Below, piece by piece: positions 8,663 to 18,980 of a DNA stretch of 64,000 bases. Location: NCBI RefSeq assembly GCF_014762745.1, contig NZ_JABURJ010000135.1:1-64000 (forward strand). The letters are read 5' to 3'. Each line of letters begins with the position of its first letter. Position 1 is the stretch's first letter. Made by a program: the position numbers and the translations under genes. Source of the DNA: Kangiella sp. Lineage in GTDB: Bacteria > Pseudomonadota > Gammaproteobacteria > Enterobacterales > Kangiellaceae. The notes under the pieces were generated by a model that was given only the letters and a program-made list of their open reading frames with translations, had not been told where the DNA came from and did no database searches.

Positions 8663-10198
8663 ATGAGTAACACGCCGAAACCTATGGCCTTAATCATCCT
8701 TGATGGTTGGGGTTACAGCGAAGATCCAACCGACAACGCCATCATGGCTGCCCATACCCCTAACTGGGATAAATACTGGCAACAATACAGCCATACACTG
8801 ATTTCCGGCTCTGGCACCGACGTTGGTCTACCTGACGGACAGATGGGTAACTCTGAAGTGGGTCACCTCAATCTTGGCGCAGGCCGTGTGGTCTATCAAG
8901 ACTACACCCGCATCAGCAAGGCCATTGTTGACGGTGATTTTTTTGACAATCAGGCTCTCGTTGCAGCCATTGATAAAGCCGTAGCACAGAACAAAGCGGT
9001 GCATCTGATGGGACTACTGTCACCGGGTGGCGTTCACAGCCATGAAGAACACTTTCACGCAGCGCTAAAACTGTGTCATCAGCGTGGCGCTAAAAAAGTC
9101 TATATCCATGCATTTCTGGATGGCCGCGATATGCCGCCACGTAGCGCGGAGGCCAGTCTTAAGCTGATGCAACAGGTATGCGAGCAACAGGGTGTCGGTC
9201 GTATTGCCAGTATCATTGGTCGTTACTATGCGATGGATCGCGACAATCGTTGGGAGCGCATTGAAGAAGCCTACCAAATGCTCACCGAAGGCAAAGCCGC
9301 TTATCAAGCCAATGACGCCGTTGCTGGCTTGCAAGCTGCTTATGAGCGCGACGAGAATGATGAGTTTGTTAAAGCTACAACTATTGGTGAGCCTGCAATA
9401 ATAGAGGATGGTGATTCAGTCATTTTCATGAACTACCGCGCTGACCGTGCACGCCAATTAAGTAAGACTTTTGTGAACGATGATTTTGATGGCTTCGTAC
9501 GCAAAGCTCGCCCTCAACTTGCCGACTTTGTGATGCTGACCGAATATGCATCTGACATTCCTGCCAGCGTCGCCTATCCGCCAATCGCCATGACTAATGT
9601 GCTTGGCGAGCATTTGATGAAACTTGGCAAGAAACAGTTGCGTATTGCCGAAACGGAAAAATATGCTCACGTAACTTTTTTCTTTAATGGTGGTCGCGAG
9701 GAACCCTTTGCTGGCGAAGACCGCAAACTCATTCCGTCTCCCCAGGTTGCAACCTATGACTTACAACCTGAAATGAATGCGGCCATGGTCACCGATCACT
9801 TGGTTGAAGTCATCGAAAATCAAAGCTATGACGTTATTATCTGCAACTTTGCTAACCCCGATATGGTAGGTCACACTGGCAATTTTGAAGCCACGGTAAA
9901 GGCTATTGAAGCACTGGATGTGTGTATTGGTCGCATCGTTGAAGCTTTAGAAAAAGTCGGTGGTGAAGCATTGATAACCGCTGACCATGGCAACGCTGAA
10001 AAAATGGCTGATGCTTCTACCGGACAGGCTCATACGGCTCACACTAACGAGCCGGTGCCATTACTTTATATCGGACGAAGTGCTTCAGTTAAAATCAGTG
10101 ATGGAGTACTCTCGGATCTGGCACCGACCATGTTAAGTTTGATGGGCTTGCCGATTCCTGAAGAAATGACGGGGCGTCCAATCTTTGAAGTTAACTGA
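8663..10198 (+). CDS. gpmI: 2,3-bisphosphoglycerate-independent phosphoglycerate mutase
   Basis: Interconverts 3- and 2-phosphoglycerate with two Mn ions. From the ATG at 8663 it has 511 residues (E. coli 514), starting just before the metal-binding [12 protein letters not shown]. The nucleophile is Ser64 in [24 protein letters not shown] near the C-terminus supplies further metal ligands. A longer in-frame ATG at 8561 gives an unconserved leader and a -10-like TACAAT (8623-8628) lies inside that leader, so it is rejected. The gene overlaps envC by 14 nt. Confidence 0.96.
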   Translation: MSNTPKPMALIILDGWGYSEDPTDNAIMAAHTPNWDKYWQQYSHTLISGSGTDVGLPDGQMGNSEVGHLNLGAGRVVYQDYTRISKAIVDGDFFDNQALVAAIDKAVAQNKAVHLMGLLSPGGVHSHEEHFHAALKLCHQRGAKKVYIHAFLDGRDMPPRSAEASLKLMQQVCEQQGVGRIASIIGRYYAMDRDNRWERIEEAYQMLTEGKAAYQANDAVAGLQAAYERDENDEFVKATTIGEPAIIEDGDSVIFMNYRADRARQLSKTFVNDDFDGFVRKARPQLADFVMLTEYASDIPASVAYPPIAMTNVLGEHLMKLGKKQLRIAETEKYAHVTFFFNGGREEPFAGEDRKLIPSPQVATYDLQPEMNAAMVTDHLVEVIENQSYDVIICNFANPDMVGHTGNFEATVKAIEALDVCIGRIVEALEKVGGEALITADHGNAEKMADASTGQAHTAHTNEPVPLLYIGRSASVKISDGVLSDLAPTMLSLMGLPIPEEMTGRPIFEVN

Positions 10199-11360
10199 TT
10201 TGTTGTTTCGATCCTCACTCAAGCAAGTACCACAGTATCTCCTGCTGGTGCTTGTTATTCTTTTTTCACCTCTTAGTCTCTCAGCTCAAGATCAGCAGCA
10301 GGCCGAGCAGGAATTGGAACAATTAAAGCAGGTCATTAGCCAACTGCAGAAACAGCTTGCTGAAAACCGCAGTCAGCAAAGCGATACCGAAAAGGCCATT
10401 CAGGCGATTGATGTAAAATTATCTGCAGTCAGCAAGGAGCTGCGCGACACGCAAACTAAAATCACCCAAAACAAGCGACAGCTCAACCAGTTAAAGAAAC
10501 AAAAAACTGAAAAAAATATCCTTAAAGAAAAACAACGCAAACAACTCGCATCCCAGCTGCGCAGTGCCTATATTGCAGGCCAGGAAGAATACATCAAACT
10601 TCTACTTAATCAGGAAGATCCCGCAAAAATCTCGCGCATGCTGCAATACTACCGTTACCTGAATAAGGCACGGATTCGTGACATTGAGGCGCTGCAGAAA
10701 ACCTTGCAGGAACTGGAGCAGGTCGAACAGCAAATCAACTCCACCACGTTGGAACTAACTCAGCTGGAAGCACAACAAAAGCAGCAGGTTGATCAGCAGC
10801 TTGCTTTAAAGTCTGCGCAGACAGAAGCCTTAAAAGCCCTCAAGAAAGAATACCAGAATCAAAATACCCGTCTTGCACAGCTGAGAAAAGATGAGCAGGA
10901 ATTACAGGCCATTATTTCTTCACTGCAAAAAACTCTGGAAGAATTTGCGCCGAAGCAGTCTCTAAAAGGCCTTGCTCAATATAAAAACAAATTAAACTGG
11001 CCAGTTAAAGGAAGCATCCAACATCGCTTTGGCAGCAACAAGTTTGAAAACAAAGTAAAATGGAACGGTATCGTTATCAATGCATCCTCAGGACAAATTG
11101 TGCAGTCCATCCACAATGGGCAAGTGGTATTTGCTGATTGGTTGCGCGGGTTTGGACTAATGGTTATTATCGATCATGGTCAGGGCTATATGTCGCTATA
11201 CGGGCAGAACGAAAGCCTGCTCAAATCAACAGGGGATTGGGTTGAAGCAGGTGAGCCAGTCGCCACTGTCGGTCGAAGTGGTGGTAGCACAGAACCTGGG
11301 CTCTATTTTGAGATTCGCTATAAAGGCAAACCACAAAATCCAGTCAACTGGATTAAGTAA
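10185..11360 (+). CDS. envC: Murein hydrolase activator EnvC
   Basis: Periplasmic activator of the AmiA/AmiB amidases at the division septum. 391 residues: signal peptide (about 17-35, ending SLSAQ), a long Gln/Glu/Lys-rich coiled coil (about 36-255) and a C-terminal LytM/M23 domain (about 275-391). The LytM domain is catalytically dead: WNGIVI replaces the HxxxD zinc site and GLYFEIRY replaces the HxH site, as in E. coli EnvC. It starts 14 nt inside gpmI and is followed by ctpA, a common gammaproteobacterial order. Confidence 0.95.
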   Translation: MKLTDLLFRSSLKQVPQYLLLVLVILFSPLSLSAQDQQQAEQELEQLKQVISQLQKQLAENRSQQSDTEKAIQAIDVKLSAVSKELRDTQTKITQNKRQLNQLKKQKTEKNILKEKQRKQLASQLRSAYIAGQEEYIKLLLNQEDPAKISRMLQYYRYLNKARIRDIEALQKTLQELEQVEQQINSTTLELTQLEAQQKQQVDQQLALKSAQTEALKALKKEYQNQNTRLAQLRKDEQELQAIISSLQKTLEEFAPKQSLKGLAQYKNKLNWPVKGSIQHRFGSNKFENKVKWNGIVINASSGQIVQSIHNGQVVFADWLRGFGLMVIIDHGQGYMSLYGQNESLLKSTGDWVEAGEPVATVGRSGGSTEPGLYFEIRYKGKPQNPVNWIK

Positions 11361-11387
11361 ACGCACAATTGGAATTGAGGGAACTAG

Positions 11388-12635
11388 ATGAAGCGCATTG
11401 TATTCTGTTGCATGCTGGTGCTGATAATGCTGCCAATGACTGGCCTGGCAGAGCACCCTCATGATGATTCATCTCAAAATCCAAAGCCTGAACCTTCAAT
11501 TGAAACCCTCCCGCTTGATGAATTGGCTGCGCTGGCCGACGTTTATGCAGAAATTAAAAAATCCTATGTACACGAGCTGACCGATAAGGAAATTCTCGAT
11601 GGGGCAATCCGAGGCATGCTGTATAACCTTGATCCTTACTCCAGCTATCTTAACGCAGAAGAGTTCGCCCAATTAGAAGAAACTGCAACGGGCGATTATG
11701 CCGGAATTGGTATTGAAGCTTTACACCTCGAGGATGGCATCAAAATCATGGCCGTGGTCGAAGGCTCTCCAGCCAAAGAGGCGGGTCTGGAAGTCAATGA
11801 TATGATCACGGCTATTGGCGATATTTCAGCAAAAGGTCTTTCTGATGTTGAAGGCTCTGATTTAATGCGCGGTCCACCTGGTAGCAAAGTCACTCTCGAG
11901 ATTATCAAAGCCAGAGACAATAAAGCAGAGACCATAACCATCACCCGCCAAATCATTCACACCACCAGTGTCAGGTATCAGTTACTGGAACAAGGTATTG
12001 GCTACGCCCATATCAATGAATTCCAGATCCGCTCGGCCAATGACCTGAGCAAAGCCATTAGTGCAATGGAAAAGCAAAATCAAAAGCCACTGGCAGGATT
12101 TATTCTGGATTTGCGCAACAATCCCGGCGGTTTGTTAGATGGTGCGATTGAGGTCAGTGATCTATTTTTAAATGACGGTATCATTGTTTCAACCAAGGGT
12201 CGTCTGCCCGAAGGTAATGACTCCTACTCTGCAACATCAGGTGATATCCTTCGTGGCAAACCAATGGCTGTTTTAATCAATAACAGCTCTGCCTCGGCTT
12301 CAGAAATTGTCGCCGGAGCCCTCCAGGATCATCACCGAGCCACCATTATTGGCACCCCTTCCTACGGCAAAGCCATGGTTCAAACCATATTGCCAATCCA
12401 TGGCGGCAACGCTGTCAAATTGACCACTGCACTCTACTACACTCCCGATGGCCAATCGATACAGGGCTCAGGCATTACTCCCGATATAGTTGTTGAGTTT
12501 GAGGCCATTGATGACACACAAAACGAGCGTTTGGCAAGCCGTGCCGGTGAAGTACTCAAAGATTACCAGCGGGACAATCAGGTGATGGCTGCCTTAAAAC
12601 ACCTGTCAGCACCGCCTGAAAATGTAAAGCTCTAA
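11388..12635 (+). CDS. ctpA: C-terminal processing peptidase, S41 family
   Basis: Periplasmic serine protease, 415 residues. A signal peptide (about 1-21, ending GLAEH) precedes a PDZ domain (about 95-180, GIGIEALHLEDGIKIMAVVE) and the S41 protease domain. The catalytic dyad fits Ser in NNSSASASEIVAGAL and Lys in GTPSYGKAMVQT. LDLRNNPGGLLDGAIEVS is the family signature. It follows envC by 27 nt in the gpmI-envC-ctpA operon and may act on septal or envelope proteins. Confidence 0.95.
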   Translation: MKRIVFCCMLVLIMLPMTGLAEHPHDDSSQNPKPEPSIETLPLDELAALADVYAEIKKSYVHELTDKEILDGAIRGMLYNLDPYSSYLNAEEFAQLEETATGDYAGIGIEALHLEDGIKIMAVVEGSPAKEAGLEVNDMITAIGDISAKGLSDVEGSDLMRGPPGSKVTLEIIKARDNKAETITITRQIIHTTSVRYQLLEQGIGYAHINEFQIRSANDLSKAISAMEKQNQKPLAGFILDLRNNPGGLLDGAIEVSDLFLNDGIIVSTKGRLPEGNDSYSATSGDILRGKPMAVLINNSSASASEIVAGALQDHHRATIIGTPSYGKAMVQTILPIHGGNAVKLTTALYYTPDGQSIQGSGITPDIVVEFEAIDDTQNERLASRAGEVLKDYQRDNQVMAALKHLSAPPENVKL

Positions 12636-12827
12636 ATGCAATGCACTCTTTCCTAACTAGTTGTTTTACAAAGTAATCTATCTTTGTAATTATTTGTAGT
12701 TAAAACATAAATTCTTTCACTACAAACTGGATATAGAATTTCCATTTACAATAAATGCTGTTTTGTTCATATTAGGTAAAGTTTAATTTCTTTATATTTA
12801 GCACTATACCTAACTCGGAGAAGATCA
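12636..12827. other. A/T-rich intergenic region before the PKD lipoprotein
   Basis: 192 nt with no gene. It contains an inverted repeat, TACAAAG / CTTTGTA, near 12667-12688, which is not followed by a T tract. It is probably the promoter and operator region of the next gene, whose ribosome-binding site is GGAGAAG. Confidence 0.4.
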
Positions 12828-14714
12828 ATGCAGCTTATTCGTGGCACCCTGCTAATTGCTACTATCCTGTTACTGGCCGCCTGTGGTGGTGGCTCCAGTG
12901 ATGGCGATTCAACTCAACCTCCCTCAAACCAGGCTCCTACAGCCAATGCCGGCACAGACATCACTGTAACCGAGGGTGAGCTGGTTGAACTAACAGGTTC
13001 AGGAACTGATAGCGATGGCACCATCAGTAGCTATAGCTGGACACAGGTCAGTGGCACCAATGTCACACTCAGTTCAACCAACACAGCCACAACCAGTTTT
13101 ACAGCACCTGCAACAACTTCAAGCCTACAGATTACATTACGTCTAACAGTGACGGATAATGATGGCGCAACCGATAGTGACGAAGTTATTATCACAGTCA
13201 ACACGGCAAATGCACCTGAATCAGTCACTGTTTCTGGCAAGATCACTTACGACAACGTTCCACATAATACTGTGACCAATGGATTAGATTACAGCAATAC
13301 GAATCAGGATCCCGTTCGAGGTGCAACGATTCAGGTTCTACAGGGAAGCACAGTTATCGCAACTTCTAAAACAACTGCGGATGGCAGTTACAGTTTTAAT
13401 CTTCCCTCTTTGATTGATGTCAAAATTCGTGTTCGAGCAGAACTTACTCAATCAGATATCTCAAGTTGGGATGTACAGATTGTCGATAATACCAATAATA
13501 AAGCTCTCTATGCGCTGGATTCTGCTATTTTTTCAACAGGCGTTGCTAATCAGACCCGTAACCTGAATGCACCTTCGGGCTGGGGTGGTACCAGCTATAC
13601 TTCAACCCGTGCGGCGGCGCCATTCCATATTCTGGATCGTGTCTATGAAACTATTAAAAAGCTTGAGTCAGTAGATAGCTCCATTAATCTGCCTGCACTC
13701 GACATTAACTGGAGCGTTAATAATGTGCCGCAATCAGGAGATCGTACCTTAGGCCAGATCACTACCTCTTTCTATAGTAATGGTGAAATTTACTTGTTAG
13801 GAGCCGAGGATACAGATACTGACGAATATGATGGTCATGTCATCATTCACGAGTGGGGACACTATTTTGAAGATAAACTTGCTCGTTCGGATAGCATAGG
13901 AGGCTCTCACTCTGGCGGTGATCGCCTGGATATGCGCGTTGCATTTGGCGAAGGTTTTGGTAATGCCTGGTCAGGAATCATCACGGATGATCCATACTAC
14001 CGAGACTCCTTCGGTACCAGTCAGGCTCAAGGTTTCGCCATTAATGTTGAAAACAATAATGTTTCTAACAAAGGCTGGTTTAGTGAAGGTTCGGTTCAGG
14101 CCATTTTATATGACCTCTATGACGGTCTGAATGATGATACTGCGACGCTTGGGCTTGCCCCTATTTATGAAGTGCTAATCAATGAGCAGAAAAATACTGA
14201 TGCCTTTACCAGTATTTTCAGTTTTATTACCTACTTAAAGGACAATAACCCAGCACAGGTTACTCAAATTAATAGTCTGGTCAGTGAGCAGCAAATTGTA
14301 ACCAATACGGATATCTGGGGAACTAATGAAACGAACAACGGTGGTAACGTTGAAAACTTACCGGTCTATATCACAATCTCCCCAAACAACAGCCCAGTTG
14401 AAGCTTGCACCAATACAACCAATGGTGATGATCGCAATAAGCTTGGCAATCACCGGTTCTTAAGGCTCAACGTGGCAAGTAGCGGCAGTTATACCTTAAG
14501 ACTGACTCCCGTTATTGCAAACACACATGATGTCGATGCTTATATCTACTCACAAGGCAGTTTAGTAGCATTTAACGAGGATTTTGGAACCGGGCAAGTC
14601 AATGTCACCACAAACCTGCAGGCGGGCACCTATGTCGCGGATACCTTAGCCTATGACTCAAGTGGCTCCAATATCGCAGCCGCTTGTTATGATGTTGAAC
14701 TTATTAGTAATTAA
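12828..14714 (+). CDS. Lipoprotein with PKD, metallopeptidase-like and PPC domains
   Basis: 628 residues. A lipobox signal (LLLAACGGG, lipid Cys19) is followed by a PKD/Ig-like domain (about 36-128: AGTDITVTEGELVELTGSG), then a carboxypeptidase-regulatory-like beta domain (about 135-215: VRGATIQVLQGS). A central region carries a zinc-metallopeptidase motif, His341-Glu342-Trp-Gly-His345 in IIHEWGHYFEDKL, with a possible third ligand in AFGEGFGNAW. The C-terminus (about 530-628) resembles a bacterial pre-peptidase PPC domain. It probably acts on the cell surface or in the periplasm; the substrate is unknown. A second lipoprotein gene follows after 14 nt. Confidence 0.75.
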   Translation: MQLIRGTLLIATILLLAACGGGSSDGDSTQPPSNQAPTANAGTDITVTEGELVELTGSGTDSDGTISSYSWTQVSGTNVTLSSTNTATTSFTAPATTSSLQITLRLTVTDNDGATDSDEVIITVNTANAPESVTVSGKITYDNVPHNTVTNGLDYSNTNQDPVRGATIQVLQGSTVIATSKTTADGSYSFNLPSLIDVKIRVRAELTQSDISSWDVQIVDNTNNKALYALDSAIFSTGVANQTRNLNAPSGWGGTSYTSTRAAAPFHILDRVYETIKKLESVDSSINLPALDINWSVNNVPQSGDRTLGQITTSFYSNGEIYLLGAEDTDTDEYDGHVIIHEWGHYFEDKLARSDSIGGSHSGGDRLDMRVAFGEGFGNAWSGIITDDPYYRDSFGTSQAQGFAINVENNNVSNKGWFSEGSVQAILYDLYDGLNDDTATLGLAPIYEVLINEQKNTDAFTSIFSFITYLKDNNPAQVTQINSLVSEQQIVTNTDIWGTNETNNGGNVENLPVYITISPNNSPVEACTNTTNGDDRNKLGNHRFLRLNVASSGSYTLRLTPVIANTHDVDAYIYSQGSLVAFNEDFGTGQVNVTTNLQAGTYVADTLAYDSSGSNIAAACYDVELISN

Positions 14715-14728
14715 ATAGGACTCCTATT

Positions 14729-15259
14729 ATGAAATCACTCTCAGTATTCCTAAGTCTTGCCGCCAGTTTAATGCTAGGAGTAGTGTCTTTGACCGCCTGC
14801 GCCAAGCAAACTGAAGCAGATAAAAGCAATCATACCTATCAAAGCCCAGGCAAACCTGGTCCTAAAGTATCCATCAACTACAGGGTCAGCAAAGAGCGAG
14901 TTGCCGTCGGTGAGGCAGTAGAGGTTTACCTTTCAACCAGCAGCTTAAAACAGGATATTACAGCGCGGCTGCAAACCACTGACCATTTGCTACTATCTGG
15001 CAACTCTCAAATGACCTTTAAAGCTGGGTCCCAGACTCAGCAAACAGAGGAACAGGTCATTACGGTGATCCCGCAAACAGAAGGCATTCATTTGCTGACG
15101 ATTTATGCCAAGGACTTGTCAGTGGCCTATGAAAAGCCTATCGCCATCCAGATAGTTGCCGGCAGCAAACCTATCCAGGAGTATCTGGAAATCAATGGAA
15201 CATTGGAACAGCAGGACAATGGTGAAACGGTTATTTCAATGCCTGCAGAAGAAAAGTAA
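14729..15259 (+). CDS. Putative lipoprotein of unknown function
   Basis: 176 residues. The signal peptide has a lipobox VVSLTACAK (Cys24). The rest looks like a single beta-sandwich domain (about 48-165) with alternating strands such as VSINYRVSKERVAVGEAVEVYLS. No enzymatic motif is seen. It follows the PKD/metallopeptidase-like lipoprotein by 14 nt and ends before a strong terminator, so the two form one operon and probably work together. Function not recognised. Confidence 0.75.
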   Translation: MKSLSVFLSLAASLMLGVVSLTACAKQTEADKSNHTYQSPGKPGPKVSINYRVSKERVAVGEAVEVYLSTSSLKQDITARLQTTDHLLLSGNSQMTFKAGSQTQQTEEQVITVIPQTEGIHLLTIYAKDLSVAYEKPIAIQIVAGSKPIQEYLEINGTLEQQDNGETVISMPAEEK

Positions 15260-15280
15260 TGGTCATTGTTACCAATAAAA

Positions 15281-15310
15281 AACAGCGAGCAATGCTCGCT
15301 GTTTTTTTTT
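15281..15310. terminator. Terminator, probably bidirectional
   Basis: Stem AACAGCGAGC / GCTCGCTGTT with an AAT loop, followed by nine T on the plus strand and preceded by an A run. It lies between the convergent lipoprotein operon and nudE and can serve both. Confidence 0.9.
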
Positions 15311-15314
15311 ATTA

Positions 15315-15884
15315 TTATCTTTTAGCTAAATAATCTTTTAATAAATACAAAGCCGCGATACTGCGCGCCTCACTGAACTCCTCGATCTCCAGCAACTTAT
15401 CCATGTCACTGATTTTCCATTCTACTACTTCAATCGGCTCTGGCTCATCGCCTTCCAGCTTGCTCGGATATAAATCCTCGGCAACCACAATATCCATCTG
15501 ATGACTCAAATAACCCGGTGCCAGACTAACTTTACGAAGTACCTTGAGCTCTTTGGCGGCAAAACCCACTTCTTCCTGTAGCTCTCGGTTTGCTGCATGC
15601 TCACTGGTTTCACCAGCATCAATTAGTCCTTTTGGAAAAGCCAATTCATAACGTTCAACACCAGCAGCATATTCTTTTATGAGCAGCATGGTTTCACTGT
15701 CCAACAAAGGAACGATCATGACAGCGCCATGTTTGCCTGCTTTGAGTCGCTCATATATGCGATAGACCCCATTCGAAAACTCAAGCTCCATCTCTTCCAC
15801 ACCAAAAATTCTTGTCTGTGCTATTAGCTTAGTATTTTTAATTATAGGTGGTTTAGGCATTTCCAGTTTATCCAATAATTTCAT
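15315..15884 (-). CDS. nudE: ADP compounds hydrolase NudE
   Basis: Nudix hydrolase acting on ADP-ribose, Ap3A, NADH and similar compounds in E. coli. 189 residues (E. coli 186). The Nudix box is complete, from GLIDAGETSEHAANRE to the LQEEVGF end. It overlaps yrfG by 17 nt and is the last gene of the long minus-strand run that begins with gspC. Confidence 0.93.
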   Translation of the reverse strand: MKLLDKLEMPKPPIIKNTKLIAQTRIFGVEEMELEFSNGVYRIYERLKAGKHGAVMIVPLLDSETMLLIKEYAAGVERYELAFPKGLIDAGETSEHAANRELQEEVGFAAKELKVLRKVSLAPGYLSHQMDIVVAEDLYPSKLEGDEPEPIEVVEWKISDMDKLLEIEEFSEARSIAALYLLKDYLAKR

Positions 15885-16542
15885 TCAGTTGGTTGATGTA
15901 AGGAAACTTCATTCCATCCTTCTCGGGCAGTGATAAATCAGGCTGGCTCACTGACAGAACCAGTTTAACACCAGATTGTTGCGCTACCGTTAAAATCTCT
16001 TCTGAATCATCAACAAATAAGCATTTGTCGAAGGAAATATCAATTTCCTGCTGCAACATTGCCCAGAACTCCGGTGACTCCTTGGGCTTTGAAAATTGAT
16101 GGGATGAGAAAATATCGTCAAAGTACTTTGCGATTAAAACACGATCCATTTTGACCGTCAGTGTATCAGGGTGGGCATTGGTTACAAGAATCAATCGCTT
16201 GTTGTGAGTTCTAGCTTTATTTAGAAACTCAACAGTTCCTGGCCGTAAAGCAATGTTGTGCGCAAGCTCATACTTATGCTTGATGATATCGATGCCTAAT
16301 TGCTCACTCCAGAAGTCAGTACAGTACCATTGCAATGTGCCTTTATATTCATGGTACAGATCAAACAGCTGTTTTTGAGCCAGCTCAGGCTCGATACCCA
16401 ATTGCTCAGCATACAGTTTAGGCACCTGTCTCAACCAGAAATCATTATCAAAAGCCAGATCAAGCAAAGTACCATCCATATCAAGAAGGACAGCCTCCAG
16501 TTCATTCCACTGTTGCTGGGTTAAGGCAGGCGACCATTCCAT
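15868..16542 (-). CDS. yrfG: GMP/IMP nucleotidase YrfG (HAD family)
   Basis: HAD-superfamily 5'-nucleotidase, 224 residues. Motif I is LLDMDGTLLDL near residue 20, motif II is LVTNAH, and motif IV is FVDDSEEI. The four-helix cap lies between motifs I and II. It overlaps gspN at its 5' end (22 nt) and nudE at its 3' end (17 nt). In E. coli yrfG, nudE and hslR are also close together; here the gsp operon stands between yrfG and hslR. Confidence 0.9.
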   Translation of the reverse strand: MEWSPALTQQQWNELEAVLLDMDGTLLDLAFDNDFWLRQVPKLYAEQLGIEPELAQKQLFDLYHEYKGTLQWYCTDFWSEQLGIDIIKHKYELAHNIALRPGTVEFLNKARTHNKRLILVTNAHPDTLTVKMDRVLIAKYFDDIFSSHQFSKPKESPEFWAMLQQEIDISFDKCLFVDDSEEILTVAQQSGVKLVLSVSQPDLSLPEKDGMKFPYINQLNEIIG

Positions 16543-17267
16543 TTTATTACCACTCGATTATTTTCAGTTCTCCCCAATTGAGTCAACCATTGTTTAATCT
16601 GTGAAGGCACATCAGTTTGTGTACTAACATTGAGTTGATACTGCTTATCAAAACCCACCTCAAGGGTTCCCTTCAAATCTAGCATGCCAGGGTTATCCGT
16701 GATCGTCAGTAAAGCACGTCCATTCTCGGTGCGCTCTATGGTGAAATGAATGTCCCCCAATTCCAGTACGGAATTAGGGTAGCCTACCACCGCATTTTGC
16801 CACAGTCCCTCGGCTGCTAACTTCACTACCTCATCCGACGCCAGTTCTAGCTCTTGAACCTTTCCACTGAAATGACCTGATAGCTCAGTGATTGGCAGCT
16901 TTACCCACTGCAAAACACTCGTGGCATCCAGCTCATAGTCTGTGTTCAGCACGCTTACAGATTGCCGATTGAGTTTGAAACTACCGTCAACAAACAGGTG
17001 CTGATCATTGATCTGTATGTCAGAAGAAAGACTACCTGATAGCAATGACCAGAAACTGGTTTGCATTGAAATGTTGTGAATTGTCTGATCACGGTATGCC
17101 ACCGAATCGAGGGAAGTATTCCAGATTGTCCCTGCCGGCTGACTGAATGAAACCTGCGGTAGCGATTGTGTGAACCAGGGCAAGACAACCCTCGCCGGAG
17201 CCATGCTTACAATAAAGATAAGCAGGACTACAATAACCGCAGTAGAGCTGATGACTAATTTCTTCAT
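16521..17267 (-). CDS. gspN: Type II secretion system protein GspN
   Basis: Inner-membrane accessory protein of the type II secretion system, 248 residues from the ATG at 17267, which overlaps the gspM stop as ATGA. A longer in-frame start at 17378 lies inside gspM and is rejected. One N-terminal transmembrane helix (about 3-22) is followed by a periplasmic beta-rich domain (VSFSQPAGTIWNTSLDSVAY, GSFKLNRQSVSVLN). GspN is dispensable in some T2SS. Confidence 0.88.
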   Translation of the reverse strand: MKKLVISSTAVIVVLLIFIVSMAPARVVLPWFTQSLPQVSFSQPAGTIWNTSLDSVAYRDQTIHNISMQTSFWSLLSGSLSSDIQINDQHLFVDGSFKLNRQSVSVLNTDYELDATSVLQWVKLPITELSGHFSGKVQELELASDEVVKLAAEGLWQNAVVGYPNSVLELGDIHFTIERTENGRALLTITDNPGMLDLKGTLEVGFDKQYQLNVSTQTDVPSQIKQWLTQLGRTENNRVVIKWNGRLP

Positions 17268-17746
17268 GAAGCTTTGATCAATTTGATCGAAGCATCCACT
17301 TTGCCAACTGCATCCTTTTTTGAAACCCTTAAGGTATCTACCACCAAACCCCGATCTTGCTCTAACTGAGAGATCCAACGTAACAACTGATCAAACTCGA
17401 CGTCATCAAGTCGCAACTGAATTTCTTTATTTCTTTCTCTTTCTTCGATTCTGGAAAAACTCAGACCAAAGCTTTTAGCAGTCTGATTAACCAGCTGATT
17501 CAAAGAGATATTGGTGTTATTTACTTTTGCTGGGCCGGCACTTTTAATCGCTGCGACCTGCTTGTTAACAGTCATCACCTGATTTTCGTAATAACTCAAA
17601 TCATCATTGAGACTCTTGTAATAATTTCTTAGCGGCAAAATCACTAATAAGAAAATCAGCAAAATGGCCAGCGTAATTCCCAGCGCGATAACCATGTTCC
17701 TTTCGCGCTCCTGTAATCCAGAATACCAGGTTTTTAATGCACTCAT
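17264..17746 (-). CDS. gspM: Type II secretion system protein GspM
   Basis: Inner-membrane platform protein, 160 residues. A short cytoplasmic tail (WYSGLQERERNMV), one transmembrane helix (about 19-38) and a coiled coil lead into a small ferredoxin-like periplasmic domain. It partners GspL, whose stop overlaps its start by 4 nt. Length and layout match the family (about 160). Confidence 0.92.
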   Translation of the reverse strand: MSALKTWYSGLQERERNMVIALGITLAILLIFLLVILPLRNYYKSLNDDLSYYENQVMTVNKQVAAIKSAGPAKVNNTNISLNQLVNQTAKSFGLSFSRIEERERNKEIQLRLDDVEFDQLLRWISQLEQDRGLVVDTLRVSKKDAVGKVDASIKLIKAS

Positions 17747-18978
17747 TCTTTAACTCCTACAGAAATTCTCGCCGACCAGACACCACCATTTTCTGATGCG
17801 TTTCTCATGTCAACTTTCATCCCCGCCGACTCCAACTTGTTTTGCGCAGCGGTCAGCGTGGAATAGTCGCTAGTCTCAACATCAAAGCTTAACTGCGCCA
17901 TGCTGGATAAATATTCCAGCTGCGATACCTTTATAGTTTGTGTATCAATGGCAGCCAAAGACTTATCCAGCAATAACATAAAGCTATTGGATGAAGCAGC
18001 ATTACCACCCAAAGTTGAAAAGCTATTGGAAACCTGTATCAGCCCGGTATTAACATCAGTTACGTTCGGATAAAGTTGCTGTATACTGGCCAATATCTGT
18101 TGCTCGTATTGGCTTCTCTGTTGACCGAGAACAATCATCTGACTCACCAAATATATCAAGCCAACTACCAGCAGAGCGGCGGCCGCAACGGCCGGCAGTT
18201 TCCACAGCCCTAAATTCATCTGATGTTTCTTTTGTGAGGAAAACTCCTGTTGCAGCAGGTTTATTGATGAATAGCTGAACTGAGTACACAACCACTCAAA
18301 GCTATCTTCGACAGGCATTTTCTGTATCGCCAGACCAGCCATACCTGAAAGTAATTCGGTATTCTCATCCGGACTATAAATTCTGATTGCTTGCGAGACG
18401 GTTTGGTTTTCTTCAAATTGAGTCTGAAGGTTCCAGCTGATCAAATCAGCAAGCATGTCGGCTTCGGTTGACCAATACTCATTCGCAGACTGTCTGACCA
18501 GAATCGCATCATCATGCTCCAGTAGCGACCAGGCATCATCGAAAAGAGGTAAACAGGCTGCATCGGAAATCACAAAGTCAGGCTCAATAGATGCCTGCTT
18601 GAGTCTGTCCAACAAGTCTGCCAGATAAGCTTTATCTACCACATTAACCGCAAGCATTCCGTCAGTGTTAACGCTACCTAAGGCAAAGAGTTGTTGCTCA
18701 ACGTTATCAAGTACCTGCTCTTCGAGAATGTAAGGTACTGCCTTTTCAAGCTGCTTACGATTACGGGTTGGTGCCTTAACTTTAAAGCAGCGCACACGAC
18801 TGGCAGGTAATAACAAAATGACCTGGTGTTCCATTGCCTGCTCGGCAAGTGCTACCAAGTCATCCAGCAATAACTCGCCCTGCTCCTTAAAGGCAGCTCC
18901 TGATTCCCCAGTCGATAAGAGCCCCCACTCTAATGACTCTTCATCACTTTTTAATCGAATAAATAATCGATCTTTCAT
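17743..18978 (-). CDS. gspL: Type II secretion system protein GspL
   Basis: Platform protein that recruits the GspE ATPase to the membrane. 411 residues: a cytoplasmic actin-like domain (about 1-240; ESLEWGLLSTGESG, VILLLPASRVRCFKVKAP), a transmembrane helix (about 258-280, LPAVAAAALLVVGLIYLVSQ) and a periplasmic ferredoxin-like domain. The gene stands 2 nt after gspK and overlaps gspM. Confidence 0.94.
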   Translation of the reverse strand: MKDRLFIRLKSDEESLEWGLLSTGESGAAFKEQGELLLDDLVALAEQAMEHQVILLLPASRVRCFKVKAPTRNRKQLEKAVPYILEEQVLDNVEQQLFALGSVNTDGMLAVNVVDKAYLADLLDRLKQASIEPDFVISDAACLPLFDDAWSLLEHDDAILVRQSANEYWSTEADMLADLISWNLQTQFEENQTVSQAIRIYSPDENTELLSGMAGLAIQKMPVEDSFEWLCTQFSYSSINLLQQEFSSQKKHQMNLGLWKLPAVAAAALLVVGLIYLVSQMIVLGQQRSQYEQQILASIQQLYPNVTDVNTGLIQVSNSFSTLGGNAASSNSFMLLLDKSLAAIDTQTIKVSQLEYLSSMAQLSFDVETSDYSTLTAAQNKLESAGMKVDMRNASENGGVWSARISVGVKE

Positions 18979-18980
18979 TG

